64,000 bases of DNA from Nostoc sp. UHCC 0302 (GTDB lineage: Bacteria > Cyanobacteriota > Cyanobacteriia > Cyanobacteriales > Nostocaceae), in assembly GCF_038096175.1 (NCBI RefSeq), contig NZ_CP151099.1, positions 6,426,001-6,490,000 on the forward strand. Reading direction: 5' to 3'. Positions 9,731-18,724 of the stretch are shown piece by piece. The translations under genes were made by a program, and so were the position numbers. Under the pieces are notes generated by a model. It did not search any database. It was not told where the DNA came from and was given only the letters and a program-made list of their open reading frames with translations. Each line of letters starts with the position of its first letter. The first letter of the stretch is position 1.

Positions 9731-9804
9731 GGTGAGCGCAAAGCGCACTCTACGCGAACGTAAGTTGTTTATAGGGGAGACCCCCAAAACCACACTGGCT
9801 CACC
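9731..9804 (-). repeat. MITE-like repeat, copy 2 (74 bp) in the rplC-rplD spacer
   Basis: Read on the minus strand it begins GGTGAGCCAGTG, contains GTCTCCCCTATA and ends GTGCGCTTTGCGCTCACC, matching the two ends and middle of 1329-1438 in opposite orientation and with a shorter interior. Confidence 0.6.
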
Positions 9805-9823
9805 AATGACTAATGACTGTTGA

Positions 9824-10459
9824 CTACTTACCAACTATCTTTGCAGGAACTACACTTACTAAAGCGCCTGGTTTACCAGGAATTGCTCCTTTAATTAGTA
9901 ATAAGTTGCGTTCTGGGTCTACTCTGACTACAGTTAGCTTGCGAATAGTGACGCGGTATCCACCCAAACGTCCTGCCATCCGCTTACCTGGATAGACACG
10001 ACCTGGTGTTGTACCAGCACCAATTGAACCAGGCGCTCTATGATTTTTGGAACCATGTGACATGGGCCCTCGACCAAAGTTGTTGCGTTTTTGGTTACCC
10101 GCGAAACCGCGACCAATACTTGTACCAACTACATCTACAATTTGGCCTGCACTAAAAATATCTGCTTTAATTTGTTGACCTAAAGCATAATCATTTGATG
10201 TATCAGTGTGATACTCGTTTAAATGACGTAATGCTGGAGCAGATGATTTTGCTAAGTGACCCAGCAGTGGTCTGTTAAGAGCCTTAGGTTTTACTTCGCC
10301 ATAACCAACTTGAATGGCAGCGTAACCATCTGTCTGTTTAGTTTTAACTTGTGTAACGGTGCATGGCCCTGCTTGGATGACGGTAACAGGAATGGCTACT
10401 CCTGCCTCGTCAAATATTTGAGTCATGCCCAGCTTGGTGCCGAGAATACCTACAGACAC
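9824..10459 (-). CDS. rplC: 50S ribosomal protein L3
   Basis: L3 helps initiate large-subunit assembly and its loop reaches the peptidyl-transferase centre. The 211-residue product starts [19 protein letters not shown] and contains [52 protein letters not shown], the diagnostic loop. The start is GTG at 10459, with AAAGGAGAA about ten bases upstream. It is the first gene of the cluster; rpsJ (S10), usually next upstream in other bacteria, is not present. Confidence 0.97.
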   Translation of the reverse strand: MSVGILGTKLGMTQIFDEAGVAIPVTVIQAGPCTVTQVKTKQTDGYAAIQVGYGEVKPKALNRPLLGHLAKSSAPALRHLNEYHTDTSNDYALGQQIKADIFSAGQIVDVVGTSIGRGFAGNQKRNNFGRGPMSHGSKNHRAPGSIGAGTTPGRVYPGKRMAGRLGGYRVTIRKLTVVRVDPERNLLLIKGAIPGKPGALVSVVPAKIVGK

Positions 10460-11366
10460 AGTAACTGGTTCTCCTTTCTACTTGCTGAGTTGAGATTCGG
10501 GGTCTAGAGGACACGTTTTGTAAACGTCTGTTTGGGTTGTGGTAAACCCAAGAAAATTGGAGGGGCTGACGTCGCTCCAAGTTCTTTTAGGACACAACAA
10601 ACCGTGTCTTAACTGTTTGGTGAATCCGTTTACTTTCACTCACTGGCTCACCAGGACAGCCACAGGCTCCTTCTCAATCTGAAGAAGTTTGTGGAATCAA
10701 TGCAATGCGCTACAGCTTCGTGCTGTGTGCAGCAATGCTTTCGTATAAGCAATTGCTCTGGCACTTCCTAGTTGTAGTAGGACTTAAGCGGTTGTCTTCC
10801 ACTCAGTATCCATTAACTGAGACTGATGCAAAGCAATGAAACCAACATTACTGCTCAGTTTCTACTTCACCAAAAACCTTAAACAACGGATTAAGGTTTT
10901 GCTTGCTTTTCCGGTGGCTACAGGAGTGAATGTAGCTTTGACCTAATTTCTGGTTGGGATTTTTAGCCACAACCTTCATAGTTAACCGTTAGGCTTATCT
11001 AGTGTACCAGTTATTTACCAATCTGAGATGGTCAATCCTGTTAGGAATTTAGTCATCAATTTTTGATGCTTGAACCAGCTAAAGAATAGCAATAAGATGG
11101 CAGTCTAATTTCTATGTTTGGTCACAATCTAATAATATATATCATTTATTTATTTTTGTCTATAAAGTTGAAAAACTCTTTTGCTCATTCAAGTAGAGGC
11201 GGGAAACCCAGAATCAATGCGGTTTACATTAGGTTAGGCGATCGCACACCCATCTGAATACAACTGTTTAATTTTGCGGCCTTAAAGGCAGTATCACATC
11301 AATATTCTGCATAACTGGGCAAACTTCAGAGGTATATCTAATGGAATAGCTATTTTCTATACAAAT
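10460..11366. other. Long divergent intergenic region and leader of the ribosomal cluster
   Basis: These 907 bases separate rplC (minus) from the TPR-CHAT gene (plus). I see no tRNA or convincing open reading frame. The minus-strand leader side contains several small inverted repeats: ACGTTT/AAACGT near 10515, GACAC/GTGTC at 10591-10608, and a perfect 10-bp hairpin at 10873-10900. One HIP1 octamer lies near 11238. Promoters of both flanking genes must lie here, but I cannot assign -35/-10 boxes with confidence. Confidence 0.6.
10873..10900 (-). promoter_or_regulatory. Perfect hairpin in the rplC leader, possible attenuator
   Basis: AAAACCTTAA and TTAAGGTTTT are perfect 10-bp complements around an 8-base loop. 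Read on the minus strand, toward rplC, the right arm runs into five Ts, so it resembles a weak intrinsic terminator or a protein-binding leader hairpin about 410 bases before the rplC start. Function is inferred only from structure and position. Confidence 0.35.
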
Positions 11367-14300
11367 ATGCGTTTATCACAGATTGGTTGTACTTGTCTTA
11401 CGCTTTTAGTTGCGATCGCTTCTACGCCTTTAAATCTGAAATTCCAAGTTTCATTAATTACATCTCCTGCGCTAGCTGAAAACGCCCAGACTGGACAGTC
11501 AGAAGCAGATAAGCTTAGACAGCAAGGTATTGATAAGTATAAAACAAGTGATTTTCAAGCTGCTTTACAGTATTTGCAACAAGCATTAAGTATTTATAGA
11601 AACTTTAATAACAAAGCAGGAGAAGCCGCAACTCTCACTAATCTTGGGGAAGTTTACCTAGATTTTGGTGAAAAAGCGCAAGCATTGCAAGTTTTGCAGC
11701 AGGCTTTGACAATTCGTCGAGAATTAAAAGACCGCGTTGGGGAGGGGGAAACTCTCACAAAACTTGGTGTGACTTATTCAAATCAAGACCAAAATGAGCA
11801 AGCATTAAAAACCTTACAGGAAGCACTGGCTATTCACAAGGAATTCAAAAACCGTACTGGGGAAGGGGAAACTCTAACTTACCTGGGTGCTGTCTATAGG
11901 AGACTCAACCAACTTCCTAAAGCTTTGGAAATTTTGCAACAAGCGTTGGTAGTACGGCGCGAGGTGCGTGACAGGTTGGGAGAAGCAGAAACCTTAGCGT
12001 TAATTGGGTTAGTGAATCTAAATTTGAAAGAATATCCGCGCACTTTGGAATTAACTCAGTCAGCTTTAACTATTTATAGAGAAGCGAAAAATCGTCTTGG
12101 AGAAGCAAACGCTTTAAGAATTACAGCGATAGTTTATGAGCAGCAAAGCAAGTATTCTGAAGCTTTGAAATTTTATCAGCAAGCGTTACCTATTTACAAA
12201 CAAATTGGTATACGAATTGCAGAGGCAGAAACTCTCGTTAGTATAGCAACAGTACATAATAAAATGCAGCAGTATTCCCAAGCAATGGAACCTTTGCAGC
12301 AAGCATTGGGAATTTTTAAAGAAAAAAAAGAACAAAATCAAGAAGCGAATGTTCTGTTTGCGATCGCTTCAATGTATGAAACTCAAAGTCAATATACTGA
12401 AGCATTAAAATATTATCAGCAAGCTTTTTCTATTGTTAGAAAACTCCATAAACGTCCAGCAGAGGCAAATATACTCAAAAAAATTGGTTCTATATATGAA
12501 AGCTTAGATCAGTATCCCCAAGCGTTGCAGTTTTACCAACAAGCTTTAGATGTATATAAGCAATTAAATAACCGTGCAAATATTGCATTAACGCTTAACT
12601 CTATCGGACTCCTTCATAACTTATTGCGTCAATTTCCTCAAGGATTAGATTCTTATCAGCAAGCACTAGCAATTTTTCAAGAACTTAAAGAGAAACAAGG
12701 TATTGCTTTTACACTTGCTGGTATTGGAGCAGTTTATCAACATTGGGGTAAATATTCTCAATCATTGAAATATTATCAGCAAGCATTACCAATTTTTCAA
12801 GATTTTAATCTCACTCAACTAGAAGCATCCACGTTAATGAGTATAGGTACTAACTATAGTAAGTTAAACCAACATTCACAAGGTTTACAGTTTTACCAGC
12901 AAGCATTAGTTAAATTCCAGCAACTTAAATCTTCTTCTAATATTGCTTTAACTTTGTTCTTGATTGGCAAAATTCATAATGATTTAAGTGAATATAGCCA
13001 AGCATTAAATTATTACGAGCGTTCATTATCAATATTTCAAAGTCTAAATACCAAAGAATATATTGATGGAGTTTTGAATAATATGGGGACGCTGTACACA
13101 GATTTGGGTAGTTATATTAAAGCAACTGACTTATTAAATCAAGCACTGAAAATTCAAAAAGAATTAGGAAAAACTGATAGTAGAACGATTAATAATCTTG
13201 GTCTTGTCTATGAAAAAACAGGAAAATATTCTCAGGCTTTAAAGTTATATATGCAAGCTTTAGAGATAGATAAAAAGAATGATAATCAAGAAGGTATAGC
13301 GACAATTTTAAACAATATTGGATTAGTTTATACTAAACTAAATCAATATCCAAAAGCTTTAGACTTGTTTGAACAAGCATTAGTAATTTCTCAAAAAATT
13401 GGTAACCAGAAAGGGGAAGCCACTACGTTAAATAATATTGCACATACTTATAACTTTCAGAGTAAGTTTCAGCAAGCGCTCAAATTATATCAACAATCAT
13501 TAGAAATTAGCAGAGTAATTAGTGATCGCTCTGGAGAAGCGCTAAGTTTAAATAATATTGGCTCTACTTATATTCCGTTGAGCCAATATACACAAGCAAT
13601 AAAAATCCTTCAGCAGGCTTTACAGATTTCACAAGAAATTAGCGATAAAGAAGGTGAAATAAACACCTTAGTTAATCTAGGTGCAGTTTATGATAATTTG
13701 AGTAAGTATGACAAAGCCTTGGAGTATTACCAAAAATCTTTACCAATGGCTCAATCTTTAGAAAATAAAACTGATGAAATACTGGTTCTTAATAATATTG
13801 CCTCAGTCTATCAAAAACAAGGTAAATATCGCGAAGCATTAGAGTTACATCAACAAGTTTTAGCAATGAACAAACAAATAGGAGATAAGAATGGTGAAGG
13901 ATTTTCTTTGAATAATATTGGAGTAATTTACAATAGCCAAGGTGAGTATTTAGCAGCTTTAGAAAATCACCAAAAAGCCTTAAATATTGCTAAGTCACTG
14001 GGAAACCGTTCTCTAGAAGCAACGAATTTAAATAATTTTGGCCGGATCTATGAAAGTTTGGGAGAGTATGATGAAGCATTAAAATTTTATAACCAAACTT
14101 TAGATATTCAAAAATTTATTGGTGATAGAAGTGGCGAAGCGGTTTCTCTAAACAATATTGGGTCAATTTACCGCCAAAAAAATCAGTATGAGCAAGCACG
14201 AAATACTTATATGCAAGCTTTGAAAATTGCTAACAATATAGGTGATCGCTCTCAAGAAGCCCAAACTCTAAATAACTTAGGTTTTGTTTATGATAATTTA

Positions 14301-16007
14301 GATAATTCAGAACAAGCCCTAAAATTTTATCAACAATCTATAGCTATTCATCAATATATTGGTGATAAAAATGAATATACTGCTTTGAATAATATTGGAA
14401 CTGTATACGCTAGCCAGAAAAAATATACTCAAGCACTTAATTATTTACAGCAAGCCTTAAAAATTTCTCAAGCTAAAGGCGAGAGTGATGAAACTATAGT
14501 TATGACTAATTTGGGAAATACTTATTTTTTATCTGGAAATCTAGTCGAAGCAGAAAAATATTTAATTAATGCCATCTCAATTAGCGAATCTGTTCGAGGA
14601 AAATTAGGCACAGAAGATAACTTTAAAGTCTCGTTATTTGAGGGACAAGCTAGTAGATACAAAGTACTACAGCAAGTCTACATTGCGCAAAAGAAACAGG
14701 AAGCGGCTTTAGAGATTTCTGAACGTGGACGCGCTCGTGCTTTTGCAGAGTTAATAGCCTCAAAATTATCGGGTGCAGAGAGAAATCCGTCCATAACTGC
14801 TCCCTTGAATATTCAGCAAATCAAACAAGTGGCTAAGTCTCACAATGCTACTTTAGTCGAATATTCGATTATTAAAGATAATGTCAAAATTCAGGGTAAT
14901 AATCAAGAATCTCAACTATTTATTTGGGTAATCAAGCCTACAGGAGAAGTTGTATTTCGGCAAGTTGACCTCAAACCATTGTGGCAGTGTCAACAACAGG
15001 TTTGCCCAAAATCTTTGGAAGATTTTGTTGCTAGCACTCGTGAGTCTATTGATGTAAGAGGTGCTATTTTTTCAACACCTGTAGCTGATGCAAAACCAAA
15101 AATTAGCAGCCAAGAAAGGTTACAGAAACTGCATGAAATATTAATTCAACCGATCGCTGATTTATTACCCAAGTCAGAAAGTGAAAGAGTCGTATTCATT
15201 CCGCAACAATCTTTGAATCTGGTTCCCTTCCCAGCTTTGCAAGATAAAGCAGGTAAATATCTAATTGAAAAGCACACTATTTTAACTGCACCGTCAATTC
15301 AGGTTTTACAACTGACACGTCAGCAACGACAACGCCTCGCACCGACATCAGATGTAAGTTCTCTAATTGTTGGAAATCCGACAATGCCCAGTGTACCGCT
15401 AAAACTGGGGACAACGCCTGTACAATTACCGCCATTACCGGGTGCTGAAACAGAAGCAAAAGCGATCGCACTTCTTTTTAGTACCAAAGCCCTTACAGGA
15501 AATCAAGCAACAAAGTCTGCAATTACACAAATGCTTCCCAAAGCGCGGATTATTCACCTAGCAACACATGGAATATTAGATGATATCCGCGGGTTGGGAA
15601 GTGCGTTAGCTTTTGCTCCTTCCGAAGGAAGGCTCGCTCTGGCTCCAGACTCTAGTCTAAAAAAGCTAGGTAATGGTTTGCTGACGGCTGAAGAAATCCT
15701 AGATATCAAATTCACTGCTGAATTAGTTGTATTGAGTGCTTGTGATACTGGGCGTGGAAGGATTACAGGTGATGGCGTTGTAGGGCTATCTCGCTCCTTA
15801 ATCTCTGCTGGCGTTCCTAGCGTGATTGTGTCCTTATGGGCGATACCGGATGCACCCACAGCCTCGTTGATGACTGATTTTTATCAAAATATCCTGAATA
15901 AGCAAGATAAAGCTACAGCATTGCGAAACGCCATGCTTAAAACGATGAAACAACATCCCAATCCCAGAAACTGGGCTGCATTCACTTTGATTGGTGAGGT
16001 GGAGTGA
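11367..16007 (+). CDS. Exported TPR-repeat protein with C-terminal CHAT (caspase-like) domain
   Basis: This 1546-residue protein has an N-terminal signal sequence (hydrophobic residues about 8-36, ending SPALAENAQ). It is followed by more than twenty tetratricopeptide repeats of about 40 residues (YxxALxxYQQALxIxxxxG pattern) from about residue 45 to 1100. The C-terminal region, from about 1130 on, is a CHAT domain of the separase/caspase clan: IHLATHG with the candidate catalytic His at 1401 and LVVLSACDTGRG with the candidate Cys at 1459. TPR-CHAT proteins are common in filamentous cyanobacteria; substrates are mostly unknown. A short extra segment (about residues 1415-1430) lies between the two catalytic motifs. 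The gene stands alone. Confidence 0.93.
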   Translation: MRLSQIGCTCLTLLVAIASTPLNLKFQVSLITSPALAENAQTGQSEADKLRQQGIDKYKTSDFQAALQYLQQALSIYRNFNNKAGEAATLTNLGEVYLDFGEKAQALQVLQQALTIRRELKDRVGEGETLTKLGVTYSNQDQNEQALKTLQEALAIHKEFKNRTGEGETLTYLGAVYRRLNQLPKALEILQQALVVRREVRDRLGEAETLALIGLVNLNLKEYPRTLELTQSALTIYREAKNRLGEANALRITAIVYEQQSKYSEALKFYQQALPIYKQIGIRIAEAETLVSIATVHNKMQQYSQAMEPLQQALGIFKEKKEQNQEANVLFAIASMYETQSQYTEALKYYQQAFSIVRKLHKRPAEANILKKIGSIYESLDQYPQALQFYQQALDVYKQLNNRANIALTLNSIGLLHNLLRQFPQGLDSYQQALAIFQELKEKQGIAFTLAGIGAVYQHWGKYSQSLKYYQQALPIFQDFNLTQLEASTLMSIGTNYSKLNQHSQGLQFYQQALVKFQQLKSSSNIALTLFLIGKIHNDLSEYSQALNYYERSLSIFQSLNTKEYIDGVLNNMGTLYTDLGSYIKATDLLNQALKIQKELGKTDSRTINNLGLVYEKTGKYSQALKLYMQALEIDKKNDNQEGIATILNNIGLVYTKLNQYPKALDLFEQALVISQKIGNQKGEATTLNNIAHTYNFQSKFQQALKLYQQSLEISRVISDRSGEALSLNNIGSTYIPLSQYTQAIKILQQALQISQEISDKEGEINTLVNLGAVYDNLSKYDKALEYYQKSLPMAQSLENKTDEILVLNNIASVYQKQGKYREALELHQQVLAMNKQIGDKNGEGFSLNNIGVIYNSQGEYLAALENHQKALNIAKSLGNRSLEATNLNNFGRIYESLGEYDEALKFYNQTLDIQKFIGDRSGEAVSLNNIGSIYRQKNQYEQARNTYMQALKIANNIGDRSQEAQTLNNLGFVYDNLDNSEQALKFYQQSIAIHQYIGDKNEYTALNNIGTVYASQKKYTQALNYLQQALKISQAKGESDETIVMTNLGNTYFLSGNLVEAEKYLINAISISESVRGKLGTEDNFKVSLFEGQASRYKVLQQVYIAQKKQEAALEISERGRARAFAELIASKLSGAERNPSITAPLNIQQIKQVAKSHNATLVEYSIIKDNVKIQGNNQESQLFIWVIKPTGEVVFRQVDLKPLWQCQQQVCPKSLEDFVASTRESIDVRGAIFSTPVADAKPKISSQERLQKLHEILIQPIADLLPKSESERVVFIPQQSLNLVPFPALQDKAGKYLIEKHTILTAPSIQVLQLTRQQRQRLAPTSDVSSLIVGNPTMPSVPLKLGTTPVQLPPLPGAETEAKAIALLFSTKALTGNQATKSAITQMLPKARIIHLATHGILDDIRGLGSALAFAPSEGRLALAPDSSLKKLGNGLLTAEEILDIKFTAELVVLSACDTGRGRITGDGVVGLSRSLISAGVPSVIVSLWAIPDAPTASLMTDFYQNILNKQDKATALRNAMLKTMKQHPNPRNWAAFTLIGEVE

Positions 16008-16008
16008 A

Positions 16009-16050
16009 GGGGATGAGGGGGATGAGGGGGATGAGGGGGATAAGGAGAAC
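16009..16050. repeat. GGGGGATGA tandem repeat after the TPR-CHAT gene
   Basis: Four consecutive units of GGGGATGAGG type follow the stop codon directly, then degenerate AAGGAG/ACAAGG units. An STRR-type sequence. Confidence 0.7.
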
Positions 16051-16217
16051 AAGGAGGACAAGGGAACAAGGACAAATATAATTCTTGACTCTTGACTCCT
16101 AACTCCCAATGTTCAATACCCAATTCTCCAAATCTATTTCATAAGTTAATTGTTGAACCGAATCTAGCCGTTCACGGTAAATAATAGAGATATCTAAGTG
16201 GGATAAGACGAAAATCT

Positions 16218-16694
16218 ATGGCACTAATTACCACTGGCAACGGTTTGATTCGCGATTTGGAAAAATTTGGCGCTCTTGGCGTGTACGTACCTCTGGAAGG
16301 GGGTTATGAAGGTCGTTATCAACGCCGACTGCGTGCGGCTGGCTATACCACCCTCCACATTACTGCTAGGGGATTAGGCGACGTGGCTGCCTATCTCACA
16401 AAAGTTCATGGAGTCAGACCTCCTCATCTTGGTAAAAAAAGTAGTGGTAGTGGTGCGGCAGTAGGTTATAGATACTATTTGCCACCACTAGTCAATTCGC
16501 ATCTAGAACAGCTACCACCAAAGTCAAAAGGGCTGGTGTTGTGGATTATTGAAGGGCATATTCTTTCCAATCAGGAACTTGAGTTTTTAGTAACTTTGCC
16601 CACCTTGGAACCACGGGTGAAAGTAGTCATCGAAAGGGGTGGCGATCGCTACTTCCGTTGGACATCTCTAGAAAAAACTCTCTTAGCTAGCTAA
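16218..16694 (+). CDS. ndhN: NAD(P)H-quinone oxidoreductase subunit N
   Basis: NdhN is a peripheral subunit specific to the cyanobacterial and chloroplast NDH-1 complex, which drives cyclic electron flow, respiration and CO2 uptake at the thylakoid membrane. The 158-residue product matches the family along its length: MALITTGNGLIRDLEKFG, VYVPLEGGYEGRYQRRLRAAGY, HGVRPPHLGKKSSGSGAAVG, PPKSKGLVLWIIEGHILS and KVVIERGGDRYFRW. A possible promoter (TTGAAC with TAAATA further down) lies at about 16153-16183. It is monocistronic and converges on the GNAT gene. Confidence 0.97.
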   Translation: MALITTGNGLIRDLEKFGALGVYVPLEGGYEGRYQRRLRAAGYTTLHITARGLGDVAAYLTKVHGVRPPHLGKKSSGSGAAVGYRYYLPPLVNSHLEQLPPKSKGLVLWIIEGHILSNQELEFLVTLPTLEPRVKVVIERGGDRYFRWTSLEKTLLAS

Positions 16695-16724
16695 TATCTA
16701 GAAAAGTTAGGAGTTAGAAGTTAA

Positions 16725-16772
16725 GAGTGAGGAGTTAGAAGTTTTAAATTTCCAGCTTCTAACTTCTCACTC
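16725..16772. terminator. Hairpin between convergent ndhN and GNAT genes
   Basis: Arms 16725-16741 and 16756-16772 are 17 bases long with one mismatch, around a 14-base loop. The hairpin is built from GAGTTAGAAG-type short repeats and overlaps the GNAT stop codon. It could act as a two-way terminator; no strong T-run is present. Confidence 0.45.
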
Positions 16773-17231
16773 TCTTAGCATTTCGATAGTGCTAAAACGA
16801 AAACCACAGGATGCAAATAACCGCCGTGCGCTCTCGTTGACTGCTGCTGTATCTAACCGAATTTGCTTGACTCCCATTTGATGAAAGCGTTCAACACTCA
16901 GCATCACTATCTGTCGTGCAATACCTTTTTGGCGGTGTTCTGGCTCAACCCACAGATCATGGATAAAAGCAAATTCTTGTAAACGATAAATTGGTATTTC
17001 TTGCTCTACTGTTGCAACTATAAATGCTACTAGTTGCCCTTCCTCTTCAGCTACTAGAAATACGCTCTGTTCGTTGTTGGCCAGCCGCGTTAACCATTTT
17101 TCATAACGCTGTTCTGGATGCGGCATAAAACCATACTTGGCAGAATCCCAAGACTCGTGCAAAGCACAAATCTTAGCAACCATCGGTAAAACTGCGAGTA
17201 CATCAGCTGGCGTGGCGGAGCGGATTAGCAT
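16767..17231 (-). CDS. GNAT-family N-acetyltransferase
   Basis: The 154-residue product has the GNAT fold: an N-terminal IRSATPADVLAVLPMV segment, the central AFIVATVEQ strand, the acetyl-CoA-binding motif A (WVEPEHRQKGIARQIVMLSVE, about residues 97-117) and the C-terminal DTAAVNESARRLFASCGFR motif B. The substrate cannot be read from the sequence; the closest general class is RimI-like or small-molecule acetyltransferases. It converges on ndhN and is transcribed alone. Confidence 0.85.
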   Translation of the reverse strand: MLIRSATPADVLAVLPMVAKICALHESWDSAKYGFMPHPEQRYEKWLTRLANNEQSVFLVAEEEGQLVAFIVATVEQEIPIYRLQEFAFIHDLWVEPEHRQKGIARQIVMLSVERFHQMGVKQIRLDTAAVNESARRLFASCGFRFSTIEMLRE

Positions 17232-17372
17232 AAGTTCTTGAAGAACAGAAGATTAGCTCATTGCTGGATTTGTGTCCACTTAACTAGTCAGATTAGCGTT
17301 TTGTTGACACAGCACGGAGATAAACTTAGAAAAACTTTGTTTCCAGCATTAAATGGCAAGATGCCTGCTGAG

Positions 17373-18200
17373 TTAATCCTGTTGGTGAGCAAATTTATAA
17401 CTACCCCATAGAGAAAGAGCGATCGCAATTCCCAACAAAATCGGCACGCTATACCAAGGAAATTGCGACAATGGCAAATGAGCAGCGGCACGCAGTCCGA
17501 TGCTGGCATAGGTTAAGGGCAACAGGTAAACTACAACTTTTAGAGCAACTGGTAATGTACTAGGGTCGAAGAAAGTGGCTCCTAAAAAAGACATAGGGAT
17601 AATTATAAAGTTGTTGTAGAGTCCCACTGATTCGAGCGATCGCACACTCAACCCAACAATTACCCCCAAACCAGCAAATACAGCACAATTCAGCACTAGC
17701 AACAGCAGAAATAACGGATTGAGAAAATTCCAGTTCCCAGTCAACACCACCGCTACCAAAATCACAGAACCAGAAGTCATCAACCCCCGCACTATCCCCG
17801 CTAACATTTTTCCGATATGCAACGCTAAGGGATGTATGGGAACTAGCAGTAATTCCTCAAACGTTTTAGTAAATATTCTGTCTCCGCAAATCGAAAATGT
17901 GGTTCCACCAAAGCTAATCGTCATCGACGACAGCGCTACCATCCCCGGCAAAATAAATTCCAAATAGTTGTCATAGTTCCCACTGATGCCTGAGCCGGGT
18001 TTGATTGAACTACCCAGACCCAAACCAAAAGCTAAAATGTATATCAGGGGAGATATTAAGCCTGATGCAGCAACTTGTACTATTCTTACCCGTAAATCAA
18101 GCCAATCTCCCCAAAAAATAGTCAAACTATCAGCTAAAAGGAGTTGAAATTGCGAAGTTTTGAACTTCTTACTTGAGAGTAGCGCTCTTTGAAATGTCAC
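17373..18200 (-). CDS. ABC-2 type transporter permease
   Basis: This 275-residue integral membrane protein has about six hydrophobic helices and the ABC-2 permease layout of the NodJ/DrrB type: ISPLIYILAFGLGLG after the first helix, NYLEFILPGMVALSSMTISFGGTTFSI, then RIFTKTFEELLLVPIHPLALHIGKMLAGI, the cytoplasmic coupling region. It would export a lipid, glycan or drug together with an ATPase encoded elsewhere; no ATPase gene is adjacent. The start is GTG at 18200, as no ATG lies near the expected N-terminus. Confidence 0.88.
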   Translation of the reverse strand: MTFQRALLSSKKFKTSQFQLLLADSLTIFWGDWLDLRVRIVQVAASGLISPLIYILAFGLGLGSSIKPGSGISGNYDNYLEFILPGMVALSSMTISFGGTTFSICGDRIFTKTFEELLLVPIHPLALHIGKMLAGIVRGLMTSGSVILVAVVLTGNWNFLNPLFLLLLVLNCAVFAGLGVIVGLSVRSLESVGLYNNFIIIPMSFLGATFFDPSTLPVALKVVVYLLPLTYASIGLRAAAHLPLSQFPWYSVPILLGIAIALSLWGSYKFAHQQD

Positions 18201-18574
18201 TTGCTTCCAGTTAAGTATAAAAATTTTACTACTATTAATTTACATTTTTTGATACAGCAATAACTAGGGGTAATCAAAAAATCCAATACTGATAAATTCA
18301 AATTTAAACAACGTTAAAATTAGATCAGTTGTGCATTCGGATGGCATCGTGTTTCTAATCTTCTGCTGAATTAATATCTATTTTTTTGAAAAAAGTAAAA
18401 ATATGCTATAATGTATAGCTAAAAGTTATTACAAAACAAATTTAATTGTAATTTGGAAATCAAGTAAGGGAAAACTGTAATTAAGTAATTGAAAGTTACT
18501 AATAAGCAAATAGATAAGAATACTCAGCAATTTTTATAGATGAAAACAATAACCTACAAGGTTTAAATTATGTT
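18201..18574. other. AT-rich intergenic region
   Basis: The spacer between the divergent permease and the small ORF/DUF3172 gene is AT-rich with no recognisable RNA gene. It should contain promoters for both sides; I could not assign boxes with confidence. Confidence 0.5.
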
Positions 18575-18718
18575 ATGACATTAAGCCCGTCTGCTATTTT
18601 CTTGATTAAACAAGAATATTGCACAGAAAGTTACAGGCAATTACAGTCAAGACTAGGCATACTGAAAGAGGGAGAACAGTTTAGACAACTCCCTGCCAAT
18701 CGGCGTGAAGGTGATTAA
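18575..18718 (+). CDS. Possible small protein (47 aa) upstream of the DUF3172 gene
   Basis: An open frame from the ATG at 18575 to TAA at 18716-18718 encodes MTLSPSAIFLIKQEYC and then a polar stretch ending PANRREGD. It ends six bases before the DUF3172 start, so it could be the first gene of a two-gene transcript or an upstream ORF affecting its translation. No clear Shine-Dalgarno was seen (AAGG about ten bases upstream). I do not recognise a family, and it may be chance. Confidence 0.3.
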   Translation: MTLSPSAIFLIKQEYCTESYRQLQSRLGILKEGEQFRQLPANRREGD

Positions 18719-18724
18719 GCAAAA

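Noticed and set aside
10460-11366. A tRNA or small RNA gene in the rplC leader
   Set aside because: No T-loop (GGTTCRAATCC-like) sequence or cloverleaf could be found; only small hairpins are present.
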